Below, in pieces: positions 8,326 to 18,392 of a DNA stretch of 26,413 nt. The notes below the pieces were generated by a model that saw nothing but the letters and a program-made list of their open reading frames with translations, was not told the origin of the DNA and made no database searches. The DNA comes from Chara braunii (lineage: Eukaryota > Streptophyta > Charophyceae > Charales > Characeae). The position numbers and the translations under genes were made by a program. Location: assembly GCA_003427395.1 (NCBI GenBank), contig BFEA01000070.1, positions 3,480,240 through 3,506,652 of the forward strand, given 5' to 3'. Numbering within the stretch: the stretch's first letter is position 1; each line of letters opens with the position of its first letter.

Positions 8326-8984
8326 GACTGCCCATAACTCTCACTTCAGAATTTTCATTCCTGAATTTCCAGCTACCCGATAACCGCTTGTGCAAAGTCA
8401 TGGCCACAGGTAAGTACCGGCCCTGCGGGGCCTTTCAACCAACAAGTAACCTTGTGGGTCACATACACACTCAACCGACAAACACTCAGACAGGCATGCA
8501 AACCAGCAGGCACGCACACACACACACACATGGAAACCACAGCAGAATGCGGGAATCTCAGCAAGGCATTCATTCCAGCGGCAAATCCCAGAAATCAGCA
8601 GTGTTCTCAGTATGTGTTTTTGGCGGGTCATTACACACAGTAGAAACCAGCCTGAAGTGTTAAGAGAAAACCAAGTTCCAAAGCCCCGTGTGAGCCCAGA
8701 TGGTAATGACCGAGGCTGTACCGAAGGACAGAAAGAAACTAAAACGGGGGATTCAGGGAATTTCAATAGCCATAGAGCAAAACAGACCCAAAGCAAGGAA
8801 TAGATCAGATGAAGGAAAAAATTGTCATCCATGCATCCCAGACCCCACCCCTGCTGTTGGAAAAACCCTTTAAAGCCCTAAGGAAATAATGTTTGGGAAA
8901 ACCTTTGAGTTAGAGCTCCCGTCTCAAAAGGAACAAGCTATATGCCATTGTTTTTTTGAAGGACAAAGTTATTTCACTTTCTTC
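8326..8984. other. No recognisable gene
   Basis: Contains a short (CA)n tract at about 8514-8531 and otherwise unremarkable unique-looking sequence. Small frames on both strands lack family motifs. Confidence 0.4.
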
Positions 8985-9412
8985 CAATATTTCCGTAATC
9001 ATGTTATTAATTTTCATCTCATCTTCTGACTCACTCTTGTTCATTCTTCCAAGATGAGGGGTTTTGTTCCTGCTCATCAAGAATCTCGTTTAAAGTTTGT
9101 TCAGCCTTCCTTCTTTGATTTTTTTCAATCATCTAAGGTGTCATATTAGCCTGAAGATTCCTTACTTCACTGATTACAATATCAGGTTCTATGACAACTT
9201 TGGACGGTAAAATGCCCTCAAAAGTCATCCTGTGAACCTAACAAGTAGGCCTACTAGAAGAAAACTTCACTAGCTCGGAAGAACTTTGGGATGTTGGCTC
9301 TCCTTCTAGTAGATGACTACTTGAGGAATTTTCATCGAATTTTTTTTCCTTCAACATGGAATAACAAGTTTTTATACAAGTTCTTGAGAGAGTTCATCAA
9401 CGAGAAAACAAA
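8985..9412 (-). pseudogene. Decayed gypsy-type gag, C-terminal region (second element)
   Basis: Minus-strand frames give coding-like stretches: MTFEGILPSKVVIEPDIVIS, then EVRNLQANMTP, a TAG, and in the same phase MIEKNQRRKAEQTLNEILDE and QEQNPSSWKNEQE. This is typical of the helical, charged tail after the zinc knuckle in gypsy Gag proteins. It lies exactly on the far side of the small DNA transposon at 9421-9768 from the zinc-knuckle part at about 9840-10030, so I read the two as one gag split by that insertion. Several stops and shifts are present. The family assignment comes from the partner segment; alone this part would be only suggestive. Confidence 0.5.
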
Positions 9413-9420
9413 CATTCACA
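9413..9420. repeat. Target-site duplication, left copy
   Basis: CATTCACA directly before the transposon end; identical to 9769-9776. Confidence 0.85.
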
Positions 9421-9768
9421 CTACGTAGCACCGTGTTCACGTTCGGAGGCGAACGTGAACATGCGTCGAAACCATCCGAACACGAACATAAAAAAAATAA
9501 AAATAAATAAAGTTCTCGAAAAATTCGAAAGAAAAATATACGTGATGTAAAATAACAATACACGCAACTTTTGTCTTGGAGTCATGTTCAGATTTGTCGC
9601 CAGTCATGAGTTAAAAATCAAACACCAAATTTTTTATTTTTATTTTTTATTTTTTTTTACGAAAAAAAATTATGTTCGCCCGAACATGATCGCGAGCTGT
9701 TCACGCGAACGCACGAACACGTTCGCTCGAACGTGAAGGGGCGCGAACACATTCACCGTGCTATGCAG
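9421..9768. mobile_element. Non-autonomous DNA transposon (MITE 1), 348 bp, hAT-like
   Basis: The ends are CTACGTAGCACCGTG and, reverse-complemented, CTGCATAGCACGGTG (12 of 15 identical). It is flanked by perfect 8-bp duplications, CATTCACA, on both sides. An 8-bp duplication is the rule for hAT elements, although P and Merlin elements can be similar. Both subterminal zones are packed with CGAAC/GTTCG (about eleven copies on both strands), including a perfect 11-bp palindrome at 9435-9460 with a 4-base loop. The middle is A/T rich with no coding capacity, so movement would depend on a transposase elsewhere. A core around 9540-9594 matches the second element at 11840-11894. It is inserted into the decayed gag. 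Confidence 0.85.
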
Positions 9769-9776
9769 CATTCACA
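9769..9776. repeat. Target-site duplication, right copy
   Basis: CATTCACA directly after the transposon end; identical to 9413-9420. Confidence 0.85.
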
Positions 9777-9803
9777 TTATTATTATTATTATTATTATTA
9801 TTT
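9776..9803. repeat. (ATT)n microsatellite
   Basis: About nine ATT triplets directly outside the transposon, followed by a T run. Confidence 0.95.
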
Positions 9804-9839
9804 AGTTTTTTTTTTTTTTCTTCTTCGTCGTCGTCTTCT

Positions 9840-10921
9840 TTTTCTCTCATGTTTAAGGGCAAACAACCTTATACCTGCAGGAGGTCTGGGAACCAGTTTT
9901 TTCAAAGAGTTGTCACAAACATGACCCATAACATCATTTTTCACAACCCCATTCGTTACATCCTCTTCCAACAATTTGCAGTAGGTAGTAGTATCACCTT
10001 CGTCACCATAATGATAAAAAAAAATTATGGTCAGGTCATCATATTTACTTCTTGTTTTGCCTTCTCCATATTACCTCAATTTCTTCTAGCTCTGAACTTG
10101 TTTTCTTTCTTTACTTCATCATCATCATTTTTATCATCCCAACTTTTTTTTTTTTTTCCTTTTTTTCATAAAAGTTATGGTCCTTATGGACAATATAGAT
10201 ATAATTCGCTATGACCTGTCGAATGGTGTTCTTTGTGCTCACATTACTCTTTCTTTTCATACAATTTTTTGTTTCTCAGTCCTTAGCTACAGTATTGATC
10301 TGATTCAGTGACAATTTTGTTTTGGAAATTGTAGGCAGAGACTTGACTATTGCCATCATCTCGTCCCATGTGAGATGGTAATGTTGAGCCTTGTTTAATA
10401 ACGTTTGTGAAAAAGTTATGACACCTCTGAGCAGTTAGAATGATTGGAGAAGATATTAAATGTATCATATTTAACTTTTTCGGTGGTACGAAGTTCCCTA
10501 GTAATCGTAGAAACGAAAATTTTCTCAAACGCTCTTCTCATTCTGACTTTGACTTCTTATAAAGCAGTAGCTCATTTCATCAACTCTTGAAATGTTAATC
10601 TTGAGTCAGAAGCACAGTAGGACAAAAGATGCTTGAGTCGATGTCTATCAGTCCAATCATAACAAAGTCCAACTAGTTCATACTCATCAAGGAAATCCTT
10701 GACTTGCGGTCCTCTAAGACATGGAATCCTCTCATCAGATCGTTTTGCTCTTGCAATGTCTGATCCTCCCTTATAGTATCCACCCTCTCGAGCAGTTTCT
10801 GTATAATACTCACCAGAGTCTCTTCATTTGTCTCCGTGGAGGAGCTAAGCGTTCCTCTTTCAACCATCTTAACTATCAGTTTTTCTTTAACTTTTTTTTC
10901 TCTCTCCTCTCGACACTTCAT
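9840..10921 (-). pseudogene. Decayed gypsy-type gag with ruined zinc knuckle (second element)
   Basis: Read on the minus strand from a start at 10921, the first frame gives EETLVSIIQKLLERVDTIRE. A shifted frame then gives a capsid-like block, DEYELVGLCYDWTDRHRLKH followed by LLSYCASDSRLTFQELM and VRMRRAFEKIFVSTITREL. Further on, near 9990-10030, YHYGDEGDTTTYCKLLEED has the exact CX2CX4HX4C spacing, but three of the four metal ligands are changed (C to F, C to Y, H to D), each explicable by one base. This is followed by RPPAGIRLFALKH. The many stops and shifts make this older than the first gypsy element. No protease or RT belonging to it was found; the sequence beyond 8985 is unrecognised. 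Confidence 0.65.
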
Positions 10922-11643
10922 AACCCCTCCTCCTTACTTTTAATCCCTCACTCTCCTCGCAAGAGAAACAAGTTTGTCTGTTTCTTTTTTTGTGTTCTCC
11001 AACCCGTCGAAATTATATAGATAGAGAGTATAGGCGACAATAGTTTGAGTACTGATTAAACGTAAGACAATTTCTCTCAACCTTCCAATATATCCAACGA
11101 TTCTCTCTCACTGTCTTTGCTTAATCTTCTATTATATCCCTTCACAGTCCCTCGGATTATAAAATACCTCGTCAAATTAATAATCACGTAGTCAAATTGC
11201 ATTGCTTACTGACAACTGTTAACCCTTCTAGCAAAAGAGACTTGTTCCCTAAACATGTGATGTCATACCCTTTCAACGGTCCTCACTTTATCAACAGTCC
11301 TCATTCTTACTAATTTTAATAAACAGTTGATCTCGGTCTGTAGCAATTCTCAAGGCAGAGTTCCTCATTCGATCAAGAAAGAGTTGCAAATACTTAAACT
11401 TATTTAGAGTAGAGAAATTCCTATTAGAGATTCGAAGAGTACCTTTTGTCTTGACTGTCCCCTCTTCTACTGTAATTTCAAATGTAAGGTGGTCAATTGG
11501 ACCATATATTATCACTTATTTTCATAGTATCATAAGCAACATAAAGAGAGGTAGATCTCAGAGTGGATATAATCAGCAATCTCAAATTTATGCTTAAGAG
11601 TATTTAGGAGTATAAATTTTAATCTCACAATTAAATTATTTCC
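10922..11643. other. Upstream flank of the decayed gag; no clear gene
   Basis: A/T-rich sequence. A 74-codon minus-strand frame at 11291-11515 (TFEITVEEGTVKTKGTLRIS) reads like protein but I do not recognise it; it could be a remnant of a longer frame or chance. Confidence 0.35.
11636..11643. repeat. Target-site duplication of MITE 2, left copy
   Basis: TTATTTCC; differs from the right copy TTATTTTC by one base. Confidence 0.65.
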
Positions 11644-11761
11644 CTACGTTGCATAACGTACACGTACGGGGGTTTTCCGTACGAAACGTATAGGTAATAT
11701 CTGTACAGGATCTGTCCGGGAACCTCTACAGGAACCTGTACGTCTTGTACGCCCCCGTATG

Positions 11762-11817
<56 letters not shown>

Positions 11818-12050
11818 ATTAAAAAAATCCGAAAAAAAAACGTGATGCAACAGCACAAAACAAACAACATTTGGTTAAGCATCATCTTCAGATTCTTATT
11901 AAATTTTGAGAAAAAAATAAAAATAATATCAGATAAAAAAAATAATAATAAAAAAAAAACCTTGTACGGGGCCCCTAGCGTACGAGTAGCGTATGAGTAG
12001 AAGAGTACGAATCCGTACTCATACGAGGGTGCATACAAGTGGCAACGCAG
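11644..12050. mobile_element. Non-autonomous DNA transposon (MITE 2), 407 bp
   Basis: The ends CTACGTTGC and, reverse-complemented, CTGCGTTGC match at eight of nine bases and share the CTRCxTxGC pattern with MITE 1. Flanking octamers TTATTTCC and TTATTTTC fit an 8-bp target-site duplication with one later change. The subterminal zones are full of CGTAC/GTACG (about ten copies), where MITE 1 has CGAAC/GTTCG. The A/T-rich middle includes a 53-nt A run. A 55-base core starting with ACGTGATG (11840) and ending with TTCAGATT (11894) aligns without gaps to MITE 1 at 9540-9594 with about 40 identities. It has no coding capacity; the phenylalanine-rich frames across the A run are artefacts. Confidence 0.8.
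11762..11814. repeat. A homopolymer (53 nt)
   Basis: Uninterrupted A run inside MITE 2; its length is liable to sequencing or assembly error. Confidence 0.95.
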
Positions 12051-12058
12051 TTATTTTC
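12051..12058. repeat. Target-site duplication of MITE 2, right copy
   Basis: TTATTTTC; differs from the left copy by one base. Confidence 0.65.
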
Positions 12059-14401
12059 TCTTGTTTTTCATACCATAAAAATTGTTTCTATAAAAAATAT
12101 CCAATCACTTCTGCCCTTAAAACAATTACTAGTCAGCAAATTAGGGAGTCTCTCAAATTGCCTCACTCCTCCTCCCCAAGGTACTCTTTCATGTAGTTTC
12201 CCAAGCAATTATTCCATTCTGCTAAGATGTTTATGCGCTCCCTTCGAACACACTTACCAACCTGTCTCTTCTTCTTAACCTACCGTGGCATAAATCCTCA
12301 CATTCAACCGATCATTCTTAAGGAATCTGATCACTGGAAACATAAAAATCAACCACCCTCTTTTGCAAACATCATACCTCAATATTACAAAGAGAGTCTC
12401 AATTTCAATCACATCATTCAACCAGGCTTTGATGATGGTCACTGTAGTAATAGACATACAGTTTTAAAGCTCCAATGATACTTTCAACTTCTAAGCAAAG
12501 TCCCCCAGGACCATCCAATTATGCATTGGAGAATTGAGTCCTCTCAGAGGAGGTGTATGTATGTCAATGAAGGGTCTGACACGAGTGGTTCACATAAAAC
12601 TCTTGTTCATCCTTCTGATTCTCATTCTCTCATCAAACACAAGATCTATAGCTCGTTCTCATCATCTACCATACTCACACCCTTCTAGTCCCTCCTCTCA
12701 AATAATCGATAGGTAAGGACATATAAGGTTTTTCGCTCTCATCCTCTCCTCTTCACAAACTCATATCTCACAACTTCATAGGAAAATGCCCTCTGTTCAC
12801 TCAATCTTCTATTTCTCTTGCCAGTCTCAACAAAGGTGTCTCTCTAAGAGGTAAGTATAGTACATTCATCAATCTCTCTTATCTCTTCTCACTTTCAGAG
12901 TAAGCCCGACTATAGCAGACCAATTGTTCTTTGACAAATTGATATCAAGCAAAGGAAGAGTTGAAAATCTCTCAAAAAGAGCAAGCCGATTAGATCCAGT
13001 GAAGCGCTTCTTCTTTTTTTCAAGTCTCTCCTTCTTTTTCAACATGTCCCATAAGTGGTATGAGCATTTCTCTCTCTGGAACATAAATTTTTATTGCGGA
13101 TGTAATTCAATGAAGTAAAATGTCAAAATATGAAGTCGTCGTTGTTCCTATCCACTTTCGACCATTTCATATTTGACAATCTCATACAGGAACACTTCCT
13201 TTAACATTTTTTGTTACTCGAACTTGAACCTCTCTCAAATTTCGACCTCCGTTGTCTGAATTATAAATTTTCTTGATGTCATAATAGTTTATTCATTTCT
13301 TCCACTTCAATATCATACTGATAATCGACAGTCAATTGCTTCCATCACAATAACTATCAGGGATAGAAGGAATAGGCATTGTCTCATAAAGTTATTGACA
13401 TTACTCTTCATTCAATTTTTTTTCTCATTCCAATGAATCCCTCTTTCTCATCATGGATAAACTGAATGAAAGTCTTGCAAATCCAATTAAATAATTCATT
13501 ATCACTTATCTTCCCTTTCTTGACATAAGGACGAAAATTGTAAATATCTCATTCCAATAAATAAACCAACATCACTGTATCTCCAAAACGGAAAGTTCGG
13601 TCACCCTTGTATCAGTAAGGAAACACAGTCTTAGCAGTGAGTTTTGAAAGTTCAATTAATGTTGTTTCTTTCGTCCGCATAAGTTATTTTTCTCCTACAG
13701 TAAGCTCTTTTCAATTCTAAGAGATATCAGGCCTTAAGAAGCATACGTTTGTTCAAACTGGATTTGCTAGTCAATTCGTGTTAATTTTCTACTTCAATCC
13801 AATCTAAGGTAGTACCTAAAATGCAAGAGTATTGACCACAGTTAATAACTGATATTCTCATTAAATTGGGACTAAAAAAAACATAGGATAATCAATCTTC
13901 GAGAAAAAAAACTCAACAGCGCTCCGAGCCTAATCAAAGTTCAGAAATTGATATTGAATATGAGTTTGTCCCGACACAAAAAAATTTGTATCTTCCGGCA
14001 ATAACGCCATTTTTGTCGCACTTTTTTCAATCAAACCACTTCTGGCGATCAGAAAGATAACGGTCTATCACATATTATTTTTATTATTTATAGTAAATAA
14101 TTAAATAATTTATGCAAATCCCTTCTTGTTATGTGTGTCTGACTTCGGGCGAGACCCTTCAATTATGTCTACATCGGTTTCCAATCTTAAAAATCTTTGA
14201 TTATGATTCCAAACAACATATGTAATTATGCAATTAATAAATTAAAATAGAATATAGAAAATATTATAATTGTCAATTTAAGAATTTGAGAACTGTGACA
14301 ACATCAACAAAAAACATATCATCAAACAATATCTCAATGAAACAAGATCAAGATTGACTTTACTCTAGGCAAATACAAGATGAATGAGGGAAGGTGAAAA
14401 C
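12059..14401. other. A/T-rich DNA with faint coding-like remnants
   Basis: No family was recognised. Minus-strand frames between about 12400 and 13084 contain protein-like runs broken by stops, for example NSPMHNWMVLGDFA near 12520 and NNWSAIVGLTLKVRRDKRD near 12890. They may be remains of a long-dead transposon or gene. From about 13100 to 14400 I see nothing beyond A/T-rich sequence. Confidence 0.35.
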
Positions 14402-14885
14402 TTATAATAATCCAGGAAATACAGATGGAAAGACATGGTCAACACTCTTGAAGAGTCGTCGCTTATCCCTCTCAAGTCTCATCCTCAATCTCACTCTTGG
14501 TTCTTCGTTTCGAGCGCCTTGAGCCACGTATGGGTACCCCATGAGATTGTGGTCTAGCGATATAGAGTCATCTGAAGCCCATAAGTCCTGAATAAGACCA
14601 TAAAAGATGAAAGATTCGAAAATTAAGCATACCACAAAACTCCTCCCACAGAGTAGGAAGATATAACCTGGGGAAGATCGGTCGTCGAAGATAAACGAAC
14701 CTTGATGGCTCCGTCATTACCTCATAGTCAATCTCTGCAGGAGAGATATACCTCTTTTGCCACGCCAACCAGATCACCCTAGTAAGAACCATCAATAAGA
14801 TAGAAAGGGACCTGAGGCCAAGGGTAGGCAAAGCTAGAAATCGGGTTTGCATCCTCCTTGAGCACTCGTGCTCTCTCCTCAACAT
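14402..14885 (-). pseudogene. Unrecognised coding-like remnant
   Basis: Three overlapping minus-strand frames each read like protein for part of this stretch: ERARVLKEDANPISSFAYPW, then WLAWQKRYISPAEIDYEV, then SDDSISLDHNLMGYPYVAQG and RVRLRMRLERDKRRLFKSV. The hand-off from frame to frame suggests a decayed gene with indels, or short exons. I do not recognise a family and see no catalytic motif. Its right edge overlaps the start of the 0.97-kb tandem repeat, where ERARVL is encoded by the shared CTCGTGCTCTCTCCTCAACA sequence. Confidence 0.3.
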
Positions 14886-15853
14886 ACCGAGCTGCTATAA
14901 ACTAAATTGTATTTAAATGTCCATGATTCGCTTTCTTCTTTTTCACATAGATCCTCAGGTCCTGGGTAGTTCTTTCTGCAAACTTCGTGAGAACCACGAA
15001 GATTGATAAATTTTTTTGTCTGAATCCAACAACACTAATATATCGGTAATGAAAAACATCTTTGGAGGCAATCCTGTTAAGGTCGGTTAAGACCGATTAA
15101 CTAATGGAAAATGAAGTAATCGTACTCATGTGTTGAGAAAAGTATTAGAACTAAGTCGAATAATGGAGAACTCGGGTCTAGTGATCGAAAAGATGTTGAT
15201 GTTGATTCCACAAACTGAATATCTCTAATGAAAGCACTGACCGATTGATGTTGATTTGAGGATTGACTGAAAATGACTGAATGATGATTAGCTCTGATTA
15301 CGGATAACTGGTGATGTATTAGATGATTGGAAGCCGCTGAAAACTGAGAAAAGTATCAAATTACTGGATGGTGATTGCTAAAAAAATCCACTGATAGGAT
15401 ATTTGAGAGAACAAAATCTGAGAGTTTTCACATTCAGCCGAACTTCGCCCTAACCTGCTCAATTGTCTTTATAAATGAGCGGGTGCTGTGCACCTTGTCA
15501 TTGCATGCATGAAAATAGAAAACATATTATATATATTTTTTCTTCCCAATTCTGCGGACAACATATTCTCTCATGACTAGTTCATGAAATTTCATGTTCT
15601 TAGCATTATTCATCTCTCATCCCTCAAACTTGTTTTTGTTGATTCTGCATCTCATCACTAGGATCTCTTCATCCCTCATGATCTCCTTTCTACTCCAAGA
15701 TCTTAGCTTTGACAAGATGCAGGGAAGAAAAGCTGATTTTGTTTTTCTTGTTGTCCAGAACGTTAAGAACGTTGCTGGTGCAATCGAGTTGTTAACCGCT
15801 AAAATTTACAACTGCGATTTGACGCTCGTTTTTTCAACCAACGGTCAGCTACT
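14865..15853. repeat. Tandem repeat unit 1 (~0.99 kb)
   Basis: The unit starts with CTCGTGCTCTCTCCTCAACA and ends near CAACCAACGGTCAGCTACT. Unit 2 begins directly after it with the same words. The match holds along the whole length, for example GATTACGGATAACTGGTGAT, TCTCATCACTAGGATCTCTT and CAACCAACGGTCA. A block of about 17 bases in unit 1 around 15066-15090 is missing from unit 2. A TATA-like TTTATAAAT is present only in unit 1. No coding capacity was recognised. Confidence 0.9.
15468..15476 (+). promoter_or_regulatory. TATA-like box in repeat unit 1
   Basis: TTTATAAAT sits between conserved CAATTGTC and GAGCGG; the matching site in unit 2 (about 16430) reads TTTAGACAT. A promoter role is only suggested by the motif. 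Confidence 0.25.
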
Positions 15854-16817
15854 CTCGTGCTCTCTCCTCAACATATCGAGTTGTTGTAATCTAAGTTGTG
15901 TCGAAATGCTCATTACTCTCTTTCCCCTTTTTCACACAGATCCTCTGGTCCTCGATAGTCCCCTTTGCAAACTCTGTGAGAACCACGAAAATTGATAGAT
16001 GCCCTTGTCTAAATCCAACAACACTAACATACTAATAATGAAAAACATATTTGGTCGGTTAGTACCGATTGACTGATGGAAAATGAAGTAATAGTACTTA
16101 TGTGTTGAGAAAAGTATAAGAACTCAGTCGACTGGTTAATAACTCAAGTCTAGTGACCAAAGAAATTTTTATGTTGATTCCACAAATTGAATATCTCTAA
16201 TGAGAACACTGACCGACGAGTATTGATATGAGAACTGATTGAAAATGACCGAATGTTGATTAACTCTGATTACGGATAACTGGTGATGTATTAAATGATT
16301 GGAAGCCATCGAAAACTGAAAAAAAGTGTTGAATCTTGCTAAAAAAAAATCACTAATAGGATATTTGAAAGAAAAGAGTATGAGAGTTTTCACATTCAAC
16401 TGAATTTCGCCATGGACTGCTCAATTGTCTTTAGACATGAGCGGATGCTATGCAGCTTGCCATTGCGGTCATGAAAATAAAAAACATATTCAATATATTT
16501 TTTTTCTCAAATTTTGCGGACAACATGTTCACTCATGGCTAGTGTATGAAACTTCATGTCCTAAGCAATTTTCATCTTCCATTCCTCAAACTAGTCTTTG
16601 TTGATTCAACATCTCATCACTAGGATCTCTTCGTCATTCATGAACGTTTTTCTACTCAAAGATTTTAGCTTTGTGAAGACGCATGGAAGAAGAGCTGATT
16701 TTGTTTGTCTTGCTGTCCCAGAACGCTAAGAATGCTGCTCTTGAAATCGAGTTGTTAACTAATAAAAAATACAACTGAGATTTGACGCTATTTTTTTCAA
16801 CCAACGGTCAACTGCTC
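15854..16817. repeat. Tandem repeat unit 2 (~0.96 kb)
   Basis: Second head-to-tail copy of the unit, clearly diverged by substitutions and small indels, ending at CAACCAACGGTCAACTGCTC (to 16817). Beyond this the sequence no longer follows the unit. A 133-codon frame spanning 15594-15995 crosses the junction and looks fortuitous. Confidence 0.9.
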
Positions 16818-16868
16818 TCACTCAACAAGAAACTTGTTGCGAAAGCTATCATTATCCGCTAAATACGT

Positions 16869-16968
16869 AAACTCTCAACAAATCTTTTATTGTTAAACTC
16901 TTAACAAATTGCTTGCTGCTAAGTTCTCAACAAAAGTGTTTGCTACCCTCGACGAACAACTTACTGTT
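16869..16968. repeat. Degenerate ~25-bp tandem repeat, four copies
   Basis: Copies start at 16869, 16895, 16921 and 16945. The first three share CTCAACAAA or CTTAACAAA followed by a T-rich end; the fourth is CTCGACGAACAACTTACTG. They lie just outside the 0.97-kb tandem units. Confidence 0.6.
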
Positions 16969-18146
16969 GGTTTTTTACCAGAGGCAACTGAAGTTGCATA
17001 GAGTTCCTCTTCGTACGAAACAAGAGTGTTGTTATGCACTGTCCTCGTTCGTATATTGCACATAAGTACTGACAAGTTTCACTGCTACTCAGATACTGCA
17101 CAGGGATGTTGTGTGGGGGGCGGACTGCTCCATCAATCTCTTTTCAAGTAAACAAAAATAAAATAAATTAAAGTAAAATTAATAACGATATAAACTGAAA
17201 CTTGTGTTTAAATATTATGCGGTTACCCTTGTACTTTATTCAATAATGACATATAGCGTACCAAAAAGAATGAAAGTTTGTTTAGTTAGTACATAAGGTA
17301 CTACTCGTAGTGAACCGCACTCAATTGGTATGCAAAGTATTGCTAGCAAATACCCCCCGCTCTAATATTGGAAAAAGTAACACAAACCATTCTCCGTTCC
17401 AGCAACTTATAGATTACCACTAGAGACAGACCCTGCACTGATAATACACAGTGCAACACATACGTTATCCTCGTGCAGACCACAGAGAATGTATTGTTTA
17501 TTGTAAAGTCTATTCTACTTGCTTATGGCTGTTATTGATAGCTAACTCTATTTTTGAATAATACACGGAACATTATTGATGACTCCTCGCTCCAAAAGTA
17601 CCCATAGTACTGCTAGTAACGGAATCCATCCAATTAGTGCATTTAACTTTCCTTGATAGCAGTCCGCTCAATTTGTATACGGGTCTTCAACTCATAAAGA
17701 TCTTAGACCCTCATTTATGTCAATGTTGATCTGAGTAGCAAGTAGGGTACCATCCATGACAATCTCCACTCAAATACTAAACAGAGTAGTGCTTAACTCA
17801 GGCCTCTCATACCTTATTTTTATATGACTCTTGATGCTCTCATACACAAACTTCTTTCGTTTACATCGCAGAAAGAGGGAAACAATGGTTGGTCTTAACT
17901 CCTGCACTATATTAGATGTAGCATTACGTAGTTCTTATTCGAATAATGTTGAAAGTGCAACATACGACCAATCTTATCTATCATTTACAACACATAGGAA
18001 GTTGAATGAGTTGCTTGGTTCAATCACACAAACACAATCTACACGAAATGTGGGATGCCCTTAATGTCCACCTAAAAAAAACTTTGCTAGGAGATGAACG
18101 ATCCTTTTCAGAACTAGAGTTCTCTTTCCTATTTACAAAGCTTTTG
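16969..18146. other. No recognisable gene
   Basis: Mixed sequence with an A/T-rich stretch around 17150-17220. No motif, tRNA or repeat was recognised. Confidence 0.4.
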
Positions 18147-18392
18147 TCATGCAAGGGAAAACACATTCACTTCATCATAAGGTTCACCATTCCCCTCTTT
18201 TCCCAAAACACCGCTCCCTCTACTGTTCACATAGAGGATAACACGTTCTTGCTCGATGGCTAGTAGCTCGGGACTCAAACTGCATACCTTGTTAGAAAAA
18301 AGTACACAGCAGAGCTCGCCTGATCTAACCAAAGCAAGTACCGCCGTTAGCACTTGGTCAGTGAAGGCAGGGATAAGAACATCGATAAGCAT
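18147..18392 (-). other. Unrecognised 81-codon open frame
   Basis: The minus-strand frame reads plausibly like protein (DQVLTAVLALVRSGELCCVL, then SPELLAIEQERVILYV) but has no motif I know. There is no supporting neighbour. It could be a gene remnant or chance. Confidence 0.2.

Noticed and set aside
11631-12038. Phenylalanine-rich minus-strand frames
   Set aside because: Produced by the 53-nt A run inside MITE 2.
15594-15995. 133-codon plus-strand frame
   Set aside because: Crosses the junction of the two tandem units, is not preserved in the second copy and has no known motif.
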